In this document: piece by piece, positions 1 to 6,596 of the stretch
Layout of the letters: every line of letters begins with the position of its first letter
Position numbering within the stretch: the first letter of the stretch is position 1
Assembly: GCA_025464645.1 (NCBI GenBank)
Contig: JAODGF010000127.1
Span: 1 to 11,873 of the forward strand
Reading direction: 5' to 3'
Length of the DNA stretch: 11,873 bases
Source: Methanosarcinales archaeon
GTDB lineage: Archaea > Halobacteriota > Syntropharchaeia > Alkanophagales > Methanospirareceae
Notes under the pieces: generated by a model
Databases searched by the model: none
What the model was told of the DNA's origin: nothing
The model's input: only the letters and a program-made list of their open reading frames with translations
Made by a program: the position numbers and the translations under genes

Positions 1-57
1 AATGAGATTTCGAATGAGATAAGGACGATCGCAGATAGGATTAGGGGTTCACGGTAA
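1..57 (+). CDS. 3' end of a coiled-coil protein (partial)
   Basis: Only frame 1 is open from the left edge; it gives 18 residues (NEISNEIRTIADRIRGSR) and a TAA at 55-57. The isoleucines and charged residues are spaced as in a coiled coil, and the composition resembles the two coiled-coil genes at the right end of the window. The rest of the gene lies outside the window, so no function can be assigned. Because it is so short, chance openness cannot be excluded. Confidence 0.4.
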   Translation, partial: NEISNEIRTIADRIRGSR

Positions 58-328
58 TTCTGAAATTTTTGCTAACCCAATTTGTCCACGAGGAAATTTT
101 TCAAAGAAAAGATGTCAAGTGTAAGACAACGAGGAACTTTTGCAGATCTATCCAACAAAACATACCATTTACCGTTATTTTCAATATCCTCAAAACTAAG
201 CAGTTTCTCTTTTGTTTGGTCTGAAATTAAATCTGAACGGTAAATGAAAACATTAATTTCGTCTAAAATCTAACCCCGCTAACAAACCAAGCCGCTAAAC
301 CTCTAACTCGAACGTGAAAAGCAACGAA
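58..328. other. Intergenic region with a decayed fragment, AT-rich
   Basis: Apart from the start-less fragment at 72-269, this stretch between the partial coiled-coil gene and the helicase stop codon holds no supported gene. Bases 262-310 contain several spaced CTAA/CTAAAC/CTAACC motifs, which put stops in several minus-strand frames but do not form a regular tandem repeat. It separates two convergently transcribed genes, so it should contain terminators, but no clear stem-loop is visible. Confidence 0.5.
72..269 (-). pseudogene. Start-less gene fragment, unknown protein
   Basis: On the minus strand, 65 codons are open between an in-frame TAG (270-272) and the terminating TAG (72-74). The translation looks protein-like, with segments such as NVFIYRSDLISDQTKEKL, GKWYVLLDRSAKVPRCLTL and DIFSLKNFLVDKLG, but it contains no ATG or GTG. 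The only near-start codons are internal TTGs and an initial ATT. The stretch is visibly richer in A+T than the flanking helicase gene. Upstream of it the DNA becomes full of TTAG-like stops and no frame continues convincingly. I read it as the C-terminal remnant of a decayed, possibly foreign gene. A short real gene using a rare start is the alternative. I do not recognise the family. Confidence 0.35.
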
Positions 329-3181
329 TTAAGATCTACGTCTATAAAACCTACGCTTCAAGACCTCCTTTTCTGCTTCGATTATGAGCTCCACGAGATG
401 TTTGTTTACCGCACTTTCCTGTTTCAGAATCTCCGCGGCATCACCAACTTTAATACCCCTGCCAGCCAAAGTAAGCAAAGCCGCTTTACCGTAGGTTGAG
501 ATCAACTCCGCCGATTTTATCGCATCTGTAATCAACTTACTTTCTTGCTTGCTTTTAACTTTAACTTTACTTTTCCGTATCTCCTTCTTTATTTCGTTCT
601 CATCCGCATTTAACGCTCCTATCCTGTTTGATTCGCATTCCGGGCACTGAAGCTTCTCCGGGTCCACATCGTTTATTCTCCTAATCTCTACATACTGCCA
701 GCAATTTGTGCATACAAAAGTCAAGGATTCGTCTAACAACCTTGCTTTTACGTATTTTATTATGACCCGATGCATCCTTTCCGGTGGGATTATTTCGTAG
801 CCCCTTTTTATTACTTCGACAATCCCTGCAATAGGACTGCCCTCCTTTCCTTTTATTACCGCTATTTTTAGCCCGCCCTCATTTATCCGCTTTAAAAGCC
901 GTGCAGTCAGTTCTATATCCACATCCTTATCCCGAGCTTCTCTAATAGCTTCATCAAATACCGCAGATCCCTCAAAACTCCTTATCAAGTTATCCAGGTC
1001 GAGGTCGCTCAGTGATGCATCCTTTGCTAAAGCACCAAATCTCCTTGCCACATGGATAAACCTTCGTTTAAATAACCTGCTTCTGACTAATGCTTTCAAT
1101 GCGAGCTTTTCGATTGGTCTGGCAGATAAATCAAGGATAATCCCCTCGACATCCTCTGGCTCCAATTCGGGTCCTTCGGGTTTGAGCATTATCCGGTAAG
1201 GGTCCTGTTGCACGCCCACAGGTGCGCCTATCCTGTCAGATATTACAGTAGCTAAGAGCATAGCTAAAGTTCTATTTGCAAGTAGCCCAAACGAGCAGTG
1301 CAGGATTATGTATTCATTCCATCTTTCGAGCGTTAACAGCTTATCCGTCGGCACAGGATAACCCATTTTTATCTGCTGAACAACTTCGTCTAAAGCTCTT
1401 GTAATAGTCTCCTCGCTGCAAGGATATTCCTTTAAGGGTTTTTTTTCTTCCACATACCCACGAATTTTACCCACCTCTTCCGCAACTTCATAAGGAACTG
1501 GAATCTCTTCACCCACCCAGCTTGGGATGGAACCCGTGGGGTCATCTTCCTGCTTTACATAAATCCTGCCACCATACAGGTGCAGTATTTTCCACACACG
1601 ACCGCCTTCGATGAACTTGTTCCCGGGATTGCCGTATTCTGCAACAAAGGCTTCATCTAACACACCTACTGGTTTATCTTCCTCATTCATGACCAAAAAA
1701 TGTTTTTCTTCCGGAATCATGGATAAATGCTCGAAATAATAGCTGTAAAGCGGTTTTATCCGTTTAGGTCTCAGAAATACTTTGTCCTCGGCAGAGAACC
1801 ACACAAGCCTTGGAATGCGGGAATACATGTAGTTTAAAACGGTGACTAATTCTTGCTCCCCAAGGTCTCGGTAAGGATATGCTTTTTTTATTAAGTTTAA
1901 AGCTTCTTCAAAGCTCCATCTCCTCTTCGCTATAAGTAATCCCGCTATTTGATGCGCAAGTACATCAAGCGGCTTCTGTGGAATACTGGCGGGCTCTAAA
2001 TCTTCCGCGAGAGCGCGGCGACAAATTACTAAAGCTTCTAAAGCATCATCTGAATCCTGAACCACTATTGCTCCATTTGCAATGCCACCTATTTTATGAC
2101 CACTTCTGCCTATACGCTGAAGAAGCCTTGTCACCTGTCTCGGTGAGTTATACTGAATAACAAAATCCAGTCTTCCGATGTCTATACCTAATTCTAACGA
2201 GCTCGTACAGATAATGCCATGCAATTTGCCCTCTTTAATTCCCTTTTCAACACCAATTCGTGTCGGCTTAGAGAGGGAGCCATGATGTACGCCCATGAGA
2301 AAGTTTAAATCCCAAACGCGGAACCTGCTGCCAAGAATTTCTGTTATCGAGCGAGTATTAGTGAATATCAGAGTAGATTTATGCTGTTCGACAAGTCTTC
2401 TCATCAATCGTAACCGGGCAGCAACTTCTGGATATGTATAAAGCTCCTCCGCCAGTTTATAATCATCCGAATCAGCTCGCGGATAATAAACCTCTACCTG
2501 CATTGACCGTGATACGGGGACGTTGATTATCTCGCAATCCCTCTCTGTTCCGACCAGGAATTTCGCCACCCTGTCCGGCGAGCCGATGGTAGCGGATAAG
2601 CCGATGATTTGAAAATCACCTTTTTTCAGGTAGCGAAGCCGCTCCAGCGCCAGTGCTAACTGTGAGCCTCGTTTGTCGCATGCGAGTTCATGCACTTCAT
2701 CTACGATTACCCATTCGACCGAGACGAGGTGCTGACGCATAATCCTACCTGGTAATATCGCTTGTAAAGTCTCCGGTGTGGTAATCAAGATAGCAGGTGG
2801 GACCATTGCCTGTGCCTCTCTTTCCTTCGTAGATGTGTCGCCATGCCTCACCCCTAACCTCAGGTCAAGTCCTTTACACCACCATTGTAATCGTTCAAGC
2901 ATGTCGCGGTTCAAAGCCTTCAGAGGTGTTATATAAAGGACTTTTATCCCTGTTTCAGTCCCCCCTCTTCCTTTTCGCTCTGTTTTGATTAATGCATCCA
3001 GGACAGGTAAAAGTGCCGCTTCGGTCTTTCCCGTTGCCGTTGGTGCAATTAACAATACGTTCTTTCCTTCTATTATTGAAGGGATGGCTTTTTTTTGTGG
3101 TTCTGTTGGTGTTGAGAAGCCCTTTTCCTGAATGGCTTTTTGAATAGGGCTTGAAAATGAAGCGAATATTTTTGGGTGCAT
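329..3181 (-). CDS. lhr: Lhr-type superfamily 2 helicase with C-terminal zinc ribbon
   Basis: This is a 950-residue ATP-dependent helicase of the Lhr group (large helicase-related), cytosolic enzymes that translocate 3' to 5' on nucleic acid and are linked to archaeal DNA repair and possibly RNA processing. RecA domain 1 has a Q-motif glutamine near residue 29, Walker A APTATGKT (46-53), DEVH (161-164) and SAT (196-198). RecA domain 2 has TLIFTNTRS (about 270-278), SSLELGIDIG (327-336) and QRIGRSGH (355-362). A long Lhr-like C-terminal region follows, and then a zinc ribbon with CxxC pairs at 824/827 and 846/849, plus a basic tail ending FYRRRS. The length fits Lhr. The ATG at 3179-3181 places the Q-motif correctly; no strong ribosome binding site precedes it, and a TATA-like box lies about 26 bases upstream. 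The gene is transcribed alone, divergent from coaE. I am sure of the family but less sure which archaeal Lhr subgroup, because the zinc ribbon is not universal. Confidence 0.92.
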   Translation of the reverse strand: MHPKIFASFSSPIQKAIQEKGFSTPTEPQKKAIPSIIEGKNVLLIAPTATGKTEAALLPVLDALIKTERKGRGGTETGIKVLYITPLKALNRDMLERLQWWCKGLDLRLGVRHGDTSTKEREAQAMVPPAILITTPETLQAILPGRIMRQHLVSVEWVIVDEVHELACDKRGSQLALALERLRYLKKGDFQIIGLSATIGSPDRVAKFLVGTERDCEIINVPVSRSMQVEVYYPRADSDDYKLAEELYTYPEVAARLRLMRRLVEQHKSTLIFTNTRSITEILGSRFRVWDLNFLMGVHHGSLSKPTRIGVEKGIKEGKLHGIICTSSLELGIDIGRLDFVIQYNSPRQVTRLLQRIGRSGHKIGGIANGAIVVQDSDDALEALVICRRALAEDLEPASIPQKPLDVLAHQIAGLLIAKRRWSFEEALNLIKKAYPYRDLGEQELVTVLNYMYSRIPRLVWFSAEDKVFLRPKRIKPLYSYYFEHLSMIPEEKHFLVMNEEDKPVGVLDEAFVAEYGNPGNKFIEGGRVWKILHLYGGRIYVKQEDDPTGSIPSWVGEEIPVPYEVAEEVGKIRGYVEEKKPLKEYPCSEETITRALDEVVQQIKMGYPVPTDKLLTLERWNEYIILHCSFGLLANRTLAMLLATVISDRIGAPVGVQQDPYRIMLKPEGPELEPEDVEGIILDLSARPIEKLALKALVRSRLFKRRFIHVARRFGALAKDASLSDLDLDNLIRSFEGSAVFDEAIREARDKDVDIELTARLLKRINEGGLKIAVIKGKEGSPIAGIVEVIKRGYEIIPPERMHRVIIKYVKARLLDESLTFVCTNCWQYVEIRRINDVDPEKLQCPECESNRIGALNADENEIKKEIRKSKVKVKSKQESKLITDAIKSAELISTYGKAALLTLAGRGIKVGDAAEILKQESAVNKHLVELIIEAEKEVLKRRFYRRRS

Positions 3182-3196
3182 TTCTGTTCTCTTTCA

Positions 3197-3215
3197 GTAA
3201 TATATTTAATATTAC
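3197..3215 (-). promoter_or_regulatory. Perfect 19-bp inverted repeat over the helicase promoter
   Basis: The sequence GTAATAT-ATTTA-ATATTAC is a perfect 7-bp inverted repeat around a 5-base centre. On the minus strand it contains the TATA-like TTAAATATATT, about 26 bases upstream of the helicase ATG, where an archaeal TATA box would lie for a leaderless or short-leader mRNA. A dimeric repressor bound here would block TBP. The operator role is inference; such AT-rich palindromes can also arise by chance. Confidence 0.4.
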
Positions 3216-3448
3216 GGTTTATCATAATCAATCCGATTGATCTTAACGCGATGCCTCTTACTTTTATAACTCAACTCATAATTATTATTCATCCATAATA
3301 AAGTAAATAGAATATGACAAAAACAATAGACGAATCTGGAATCGAATATGGAGCAGCATTACTTTTTTTGAATGGGCACATGAAGATTTGGAAAAATGTA
3401 CACTTCATTGCGGGATGGAGTGGTTGATAAAAAAGAAAAAGTGCAGAC
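3216..3448. other. Divergent intergenic region between the helicase gene and coaE
   Basis: About 230 bases between the helicase promoter and coaE. A TATA-like TTTTATAA lies at 3262-3269, about 48 bases before an ATG at 3314 that opens a 37-codon frame (3314-3427, beginning MTKTIDESGIEYG, ending TGA). This ORF has no ribosome binding site and no recognisable family; it may be a tiny gene or simply coaE leader. No stronger promoter is visible close to the coaE ATG, so coaE may have a long leader of about 150 bases. Confidence 0.3.
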
Positions 3449-4051
3449 ATGCGGATTGTTGGCATAACCGGAGGAGTGGCAAGTGGAAAGAGCCTCGTAT
3501 TAAGTGCATTTATGAACCTCTCCGCTTACGGGATAGACTGTGATGTATTGAGCAGAGAGGTGGTAAGACCATGTTCAAAAGCGTGGTGGGAAATCGTGAA
3601 TTTTTTTGGTAAGGCTATATTGAAGAAAGATTTAGAGATAGACAGGGCAAAGCTGAGAAGAATAGTGTTCAACGATTCTGAGCAGCGCAAGGTTTTAGAA
3701 CGGATTATACACCCGGAAGTGTGGGAGAAGTGCATGGAAAGGATAGAGGCGATAAAGAGAATAGAGCCAGATCCAAATGCTCTTGTGGTTATTGATGTCC
3801 CTTTGCTAATAGAGACCGGGCTTCAAAAGGAATTCGATAGGATAATTGTTGTTTATGTCAACGAGGAGACGCAAATGAGGCGGGTAATGGAGCGAGAAGG
3901 GGTAACGAGGGGAGAAGCTAAAAAAATGATTGATTTACAGATGCCCCTGAAAGAGAAGCTGAAATTCGCTGATTTCGTCATAAATAATCAAGGTCCGAGG
4001 GAGGAAACTGAGAAGCAGGTTAAAAGTATATTTGAGGCACTTTCTTCTTGA
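3449..4051 (+). CDS. coaE: Dephospho-CoA kinase, bacterial type
   Basis: CoaE phosphorylates the 3'-hydroxyl of the dephospho-CoA ribose using ATP, the last step of coenzyme A synthesis in the cytosol. The 200 residues match the usual CoaE length and carry its landmarks in order: P-loop GGVASGKS (8-15), the D30-x-D32 pair followed by R36, an LERIIHPEV segment (83-91), DVPLLIETG (116-124), an arginine-rich lid (about 144-154), and ADFVINNQG (174-182). The ATG at 3449 puts the P-loop eight residues from the N-terminus, as expected. The preceding sequence is A-rich, without a clear ribosome binding site. It stands alone and converges with the next gene 10 bases away. Most archaea use an unrelated GTP-dependent dephospho-CoA kinase, so a bacterial-type enzyme suggests acquisition by transfer. 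The archaeal UPF0200 nucleotide-kinase-like family is the alternative, but the PLLIETG and ADFVINN motifs favour CoaE. Confidence 0.88.
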   Translation: MRIVGITGGVASGKSLVLSAFMNLSAYGIDCDVLSREVVRPCSKAWWEIVNFFGKAILKKDLEIDRAKLRRIVFNDSEQRKVLERIIHPEVWEKCMERIEAIKRIEPDPNALVVIDVPLLIETGLQKEFDRIIVVYVNEETQMRRVMEREGVTRGEAKKMIDLQMPLKEKLKFADFVINNQGPREETEKQVKSIFEALSS

Positions 4052-4061
4052 TTTCTTGATA

Positions 4062-4418
4062 TTACCTGCCTAATCCCAATTCTCCGAGAACAAGTATATC
4101 TATCTCATCAGCTAAATCCGAGAAACGCTCCCTAAACTCAAGTATCTTGTCCCTTTCTTTTTTCTCTATCCCCGCTCTGTCAATCTTATCTTCAAGTTCC
4201 ACCTCTTTATGAAAGATGTCGTAAATCAATCCAAAAACACTTGGTCTTTTGCTTCTAAACTTTTTCAAGTCTTCTATAATATCCGCGCCCTTTGAATAAT
4301 TGTCGTGTATCGCATCAAATTCTTTAAAAATCATGTCACTTTCCTTATAAAACTCGCTCACTACTTTCAAAAAGGTCTCCGGTACTTTTTCCTCTTCCTC
4401 TTCCGCTTCTTCTACCAT
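4062..4418 (-). CDS. Small acidic helical protein of unknown function
   Basis: 118 residues that I do not recognise. The N-terminus is strongly acidic (MVEEAEEEEEK). The rest is predicted helical with many alternating charges, including segments like FLKVVSEFYKESDMIFKEFD and ELEDKIDRAGIEKKERDKIL. There are no cysteines, no membrane segment and no signal peptide. The ATG at 4416-4418 is the only ATG in the open frame near this end; a stop lies about 15 codons upstream and there is no Shine-Dalgarno site. It is transcribed from the short divergent region shared with the PfkB-family kinase gene, so the two may be co-regulated. A soluble adaptor or regulatory protein would fit the composition, but nothing shows it. 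That it is a gene at all rests on the clean, complete frame filling the space between coaE and the promoter region. Confidence 0.65.
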   Translation of the reverse strand: MVEEAEEEEEKVPETFLKVVSEFYKESDMIFKEFDAIHDNYSKGADIIEDLKKFRSKRPSVFGLIYDIFHKEVELEDKIDRAGIEKKERDKILEFRERFSDLADEIDILVLGELGLGR

Positions 4419-4460
4419 CGGGCTTGCAACAGCAACAGCAAATGAAATGAAATTTTCTGC

Positions 4461-4496
4461 TATTTAAATATTTTTCGATTTTTGATTTATAAATAA
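4461..4496. promoter_or_regulatory. Divergent promoter region for the acidic protein and pfkB-type genes
   Basis: The region between the two divergent start codons (4419-4504) holds two AT-rich TATA-like boxes. TATTTAAATA (4461-4470) is a perfect palindrome about 40 bases before the plus-strand ATG. ATTTATAAAT (4486-4495) lies nearer and, read on the minus strand, sits about 70 bases from the minus-strand ATG. Assigning each box to a direction is inference. Neither gene has a ribosome binding site, consistent with leaderless or short-leader transcripts. Confidence 0.45.
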
Positions 4497-4504
4497 AGAA
4501 AAAC

Positions 4505-5395
4505 ATGGGAAAAGAAGTAATTGGTTTAGGAGCCTTGAATTACGATGTTCTGTATGCTGTGGAGCGAATAGCGAAAGGAGGGGAAGAAGTAGGGATTTTA
4601 GCTGTTAAAAAGGCACCAGGGGGTTCCGCAGCAAATACAATCGTTGCATTAGCGAGATTAGGTATTGATGTTGGTTTTGTAGGGATTGTAGGTAATGACG
4701 AAGAAGGCGAACTAATTCTGGAAGAATTCAGAAAAGAAGGAGTGGAGACGAGACTAAGAAAAGAGAACGGGTGCACTGGCGCTGCTATTGCATTCGTGGA
4801 TGCCAAAGGGGAAAGAGCACTTTATATCCTCCCAGGTGTGAATGACCGGTTGTGCATGGAGCATATAGATATGGAATTTATAGACCACGCGAAGTTCCTA
4901 CACATGAGTTCATTCGTGAGCAAAGAGCAGCTGGACATGCAATCCGAATTGACAAGCAGAGTAAAGGCGAAGCTCAGTTTTAGTCCCGGTATGCTCTGCT
5001 TCAATTACAAGCTTGAGGATTTGGTAGAGTTAATAGAGCGAAGTGAAGTGATTTTTCTCAGTATCCGTGAATTAAAATCATTGCTAAAGGGGGAGAACTA
5101 TGAAAAAGGTGCTGAAAGGCTCTTGAACATCGGTGCTAAGATTGTTTCGGTGACGTTAGGGGAAAGAGGCTGTTATGTCGCGGATACCACCGGAGAATCG
5201 CATTTGATAGATGCGTATCCAACGGATGTGGTGGATACAACAGGCGCAGGTGATGCATTTGCAGCAGGTTTTTTGTTTGGTTTGCTCCGTGAAAAGGGAA
5301 TCTATGAAAGCGGCAGAACGGGTAATTTAGTTGCCTCGTTCTGCATACGTGAGTATGGTTGTAGAAAAGGGCTGCCTTACAAACTTTCTTTTTAA
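4505..5395 (+). CDS. PfkB-family carbohydrate/nucleoside kinase
   Basis: 296 residues of the ribokinase/PfkB fold, which transfers phosphate from ATP (rarely ADP) to a hydroxyl of a sugar or nucleoside. The N-terminal half has the substrate-side APGGSAANTI (38-46) with the glycine pair typical of the first PfkB signature, followed by VGFVGIVGNDEEG. The second signature, DTTGAGDAFAAGFL (244-257), contains the anion-hole glycines and the catalytic base D250. The length is normal for the family. In archaea such enzymes act on ribose, fructose-6-phosphate, or nucleosides such as adenosine and cytidine; the sequence does not let me choose, and the neighbours (thyX operon, coaE) only hint at nucleotide or cofactor metabolism. 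The ATG at 4505 is preceded by AAGAAAAAC with no Shine-Dalgarno site. Its TAA lies inside the TTTAAA that also supplies the stop of the convergent CBS gene. Confidence 0.9.
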   Translation: MGKEVIGLGALNYDVLYAVERIAKGGEEVGILAVKKAPGGSAANTIVALARLGIDVGFVGIVGNDEEGELILEEFRKEGVETRLRKENGCTGAAIAFVDAKGERALYILPGVNDRLCMEHIDMEFIDHAKFLHMSSFVSKEQLDMQSELTSRVKAKLSFSPGMLCFNYKLEDLVELIERSEVIFLSIRELKSLLKGENYEKGAERLLNIGAKIVSVTLGERGCYVADTTGESHLIDAYPTDVVDTTGAGDAFAAGFLFGLLREKGIYESGRTGNLVASFCIREYGCRKGLPYKLSF

Positions 5396-6582
5396 AAATA
5401 CCGTCCATTCTTCAACCTTCTTTCCTTGTCTTCCTCTATCTGTCCCTCAACCGATAGCAAAGCATCCTTCAGCACATCAATAAAATCCCATCTCCTCTTC
5501 CCTGCCCTTACTTCTACTTCCGCCGCTCCCTGTGCTATCATTGTTTGGGATTGAACACCCCCCGGCTCGCTCTGAGCAACATACAATTTATCAGGTGTTT
5601 TCACATGCGCACTGATTTTATAATATGACGTTCCTCCCCTGTCCCGCTCCTTTTTTATTACAATCTTAATCCAATGCACGCGCTTAGCGATTTTGACCAT
5701 TTTCTTCACTTCTGTTTCGATAACCCTCTCCGCGAGTTCCTTATAGTCCTCATCGAGAGCTCCTTGAAGCTCTACTTTCACCTTTGGCTCCTCTTTAAGC
5801 CCCCTCAGATACTTCATTATATCCTGTATTGTTACAATCCCCTTTGGAACCCCCTCCCTTAGAATAGGCACACCTCGTATATCGTATTTCTGCATCAAAT
5901 TCGCTATTTCTGCGAGGTTGGCACCTACGTCGGCGGTTCTCACAGGGGAACTCAGGATAAGTGAGACCGATTGCCCCATTCTTGGAATGTTCTCCCCCTT
6001 CACTTCCCCCACGGTCATCTTTCTTTTTGGCTTGTAAATCTTTTTTAAAATGTCTCCCCCGGTTACTATGCCTTTTAATTTATTATTTGCATCAACCACA
6101 AGAACACGTCCGATGTTGTTTTTTCTCATGATGCTCCTCGCTTTCCCAATACTGTCCGTCTCTGCTATGCAAACCGGGTTTCTGGTCATTATCTCTGTAA
6201 CACCGACATCTTTTAAGATGAGCGACTCTGCCCCCCTTCTCATGATGTCGTATTCCGTGACGATTCCTACAAGTTTGTCATCATCGTCAACTACCGGAGC
6301 AGCTCTCTGACCGCTATCCATCAGCTCACATATCGCGTCGATGGTTGGTATATCTTTATATACGCAGTGGGGCTTAAACATGACTCCGTCCACGTTTGAT
6401 TCTGGATTCGATGCCACCAACAGGTCTTGTATATTAACAAGATATATCTTGTCTCTATCAAGCACAACCAGATTATGGAAGTTGTTTTTTTCCATGACAC
6501 CGATAGCTTTCGCAATCGAAGTATCTGGAGGAATCGCAGTTACTTCCCTCGTGCTTATTTCTATTACAGGTTCATCAAACAT
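5392..6582 (-). CDS. Four-CBS-domain protein with hibernation-factor-like C-terminal domain
   Basis: 396 residues. Four CBS repeats span roughly 8-58, 66-118, 128-183 and 207-262; each ends in the usual strand-helix motif, for example KLVGIVTEYDIM, KLKGIVTGGDIL and VPKGIVTIQDIM. CBS pairs bind adenine nucleotides, so the protein probably senses energy state. Residues about 266-390 form a separate domain (VKVELQGALDEDYKELAERV, then YYKISAHVKTP, then DFIDVLKDALLSVEGQIEE) whose strand-helix-strand-strand-strand-helix order and final helix resemble the ribosome hibernation factor fold (HPF/S30AE). This would make it an energy-sensing ribosome-associated factor; CBS proteins have been reported among archaeal ribosome hibernation factors, but I have not verified homology. 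It lacks an obvious catalytic domain. The start is set by GAGGTGA seven bases before the ATG, overlapping the stop of thyX, so the two genes form an operon. Confidence 0.85.
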   Translation of the reverse strand: MFDEPVIEISTREVTAIPPDTSIAKAIGVMEKNNFHNLVVLDRDKIYLVNIQDLLVASNPESNVDGVMFKPHCVYKDIPTIDAICELMDSGQRAAPVVDDDDKLVGIVTEYDIMRRGAESLILKDVGVTEIMTRNPVCIAETDSIGKARSIMRKNNIGRVLVVDANNKLKGIVTGGDILKKIYKPKRKMTVGEVKGENIPRMGQSVSLILSSPVRTADVGANLAEIANLMQKYDIRGVPILREGVPKGIVTIQDIMKYLRGLKEEPKVKVELQGALDEDYKELAERVIETEVKKMVKIAKRVHWIKIVIKKERDRGGTSYYKISAHVKTPDKLYVAQSEPGGVQSQTMIAQGAAEVEVRAGKRRWDFIDVLKDALLSVEGQIEEDKERRLKNGRYF

Positions 6583-6589
6583 TTTTTCA

Positions 6590-6596
6590 TCACCTC
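6590..6596 (-). promoter_or_regulatory. Shine-Dalgarno GAGGTGA overlapping the thyX stop
   Basis: On the minus strand GAGGTGA contains the TGA stop of thyX (6590-6592) and precedes the ATG of the CBS gene by seven bases. It fixes the CBS start and suggests translational coupling. It contrasts with the first genes of transcripts here, which mostly lack such sites. Confidence 0.75.

Noticed and set aside
262..310. Possible short tandem or CRISPR-like repeat of CTAA motifs
   Set aside because: Units are irregular in spacing and sequence, with no constant repeat or spacer length.
314..499. Plus-strand ORF of 61 codons at the helicase 3' end
   Set aside because: Antisense to the conserved C-terminal part of the Lhr helicase; composition not protein-like.
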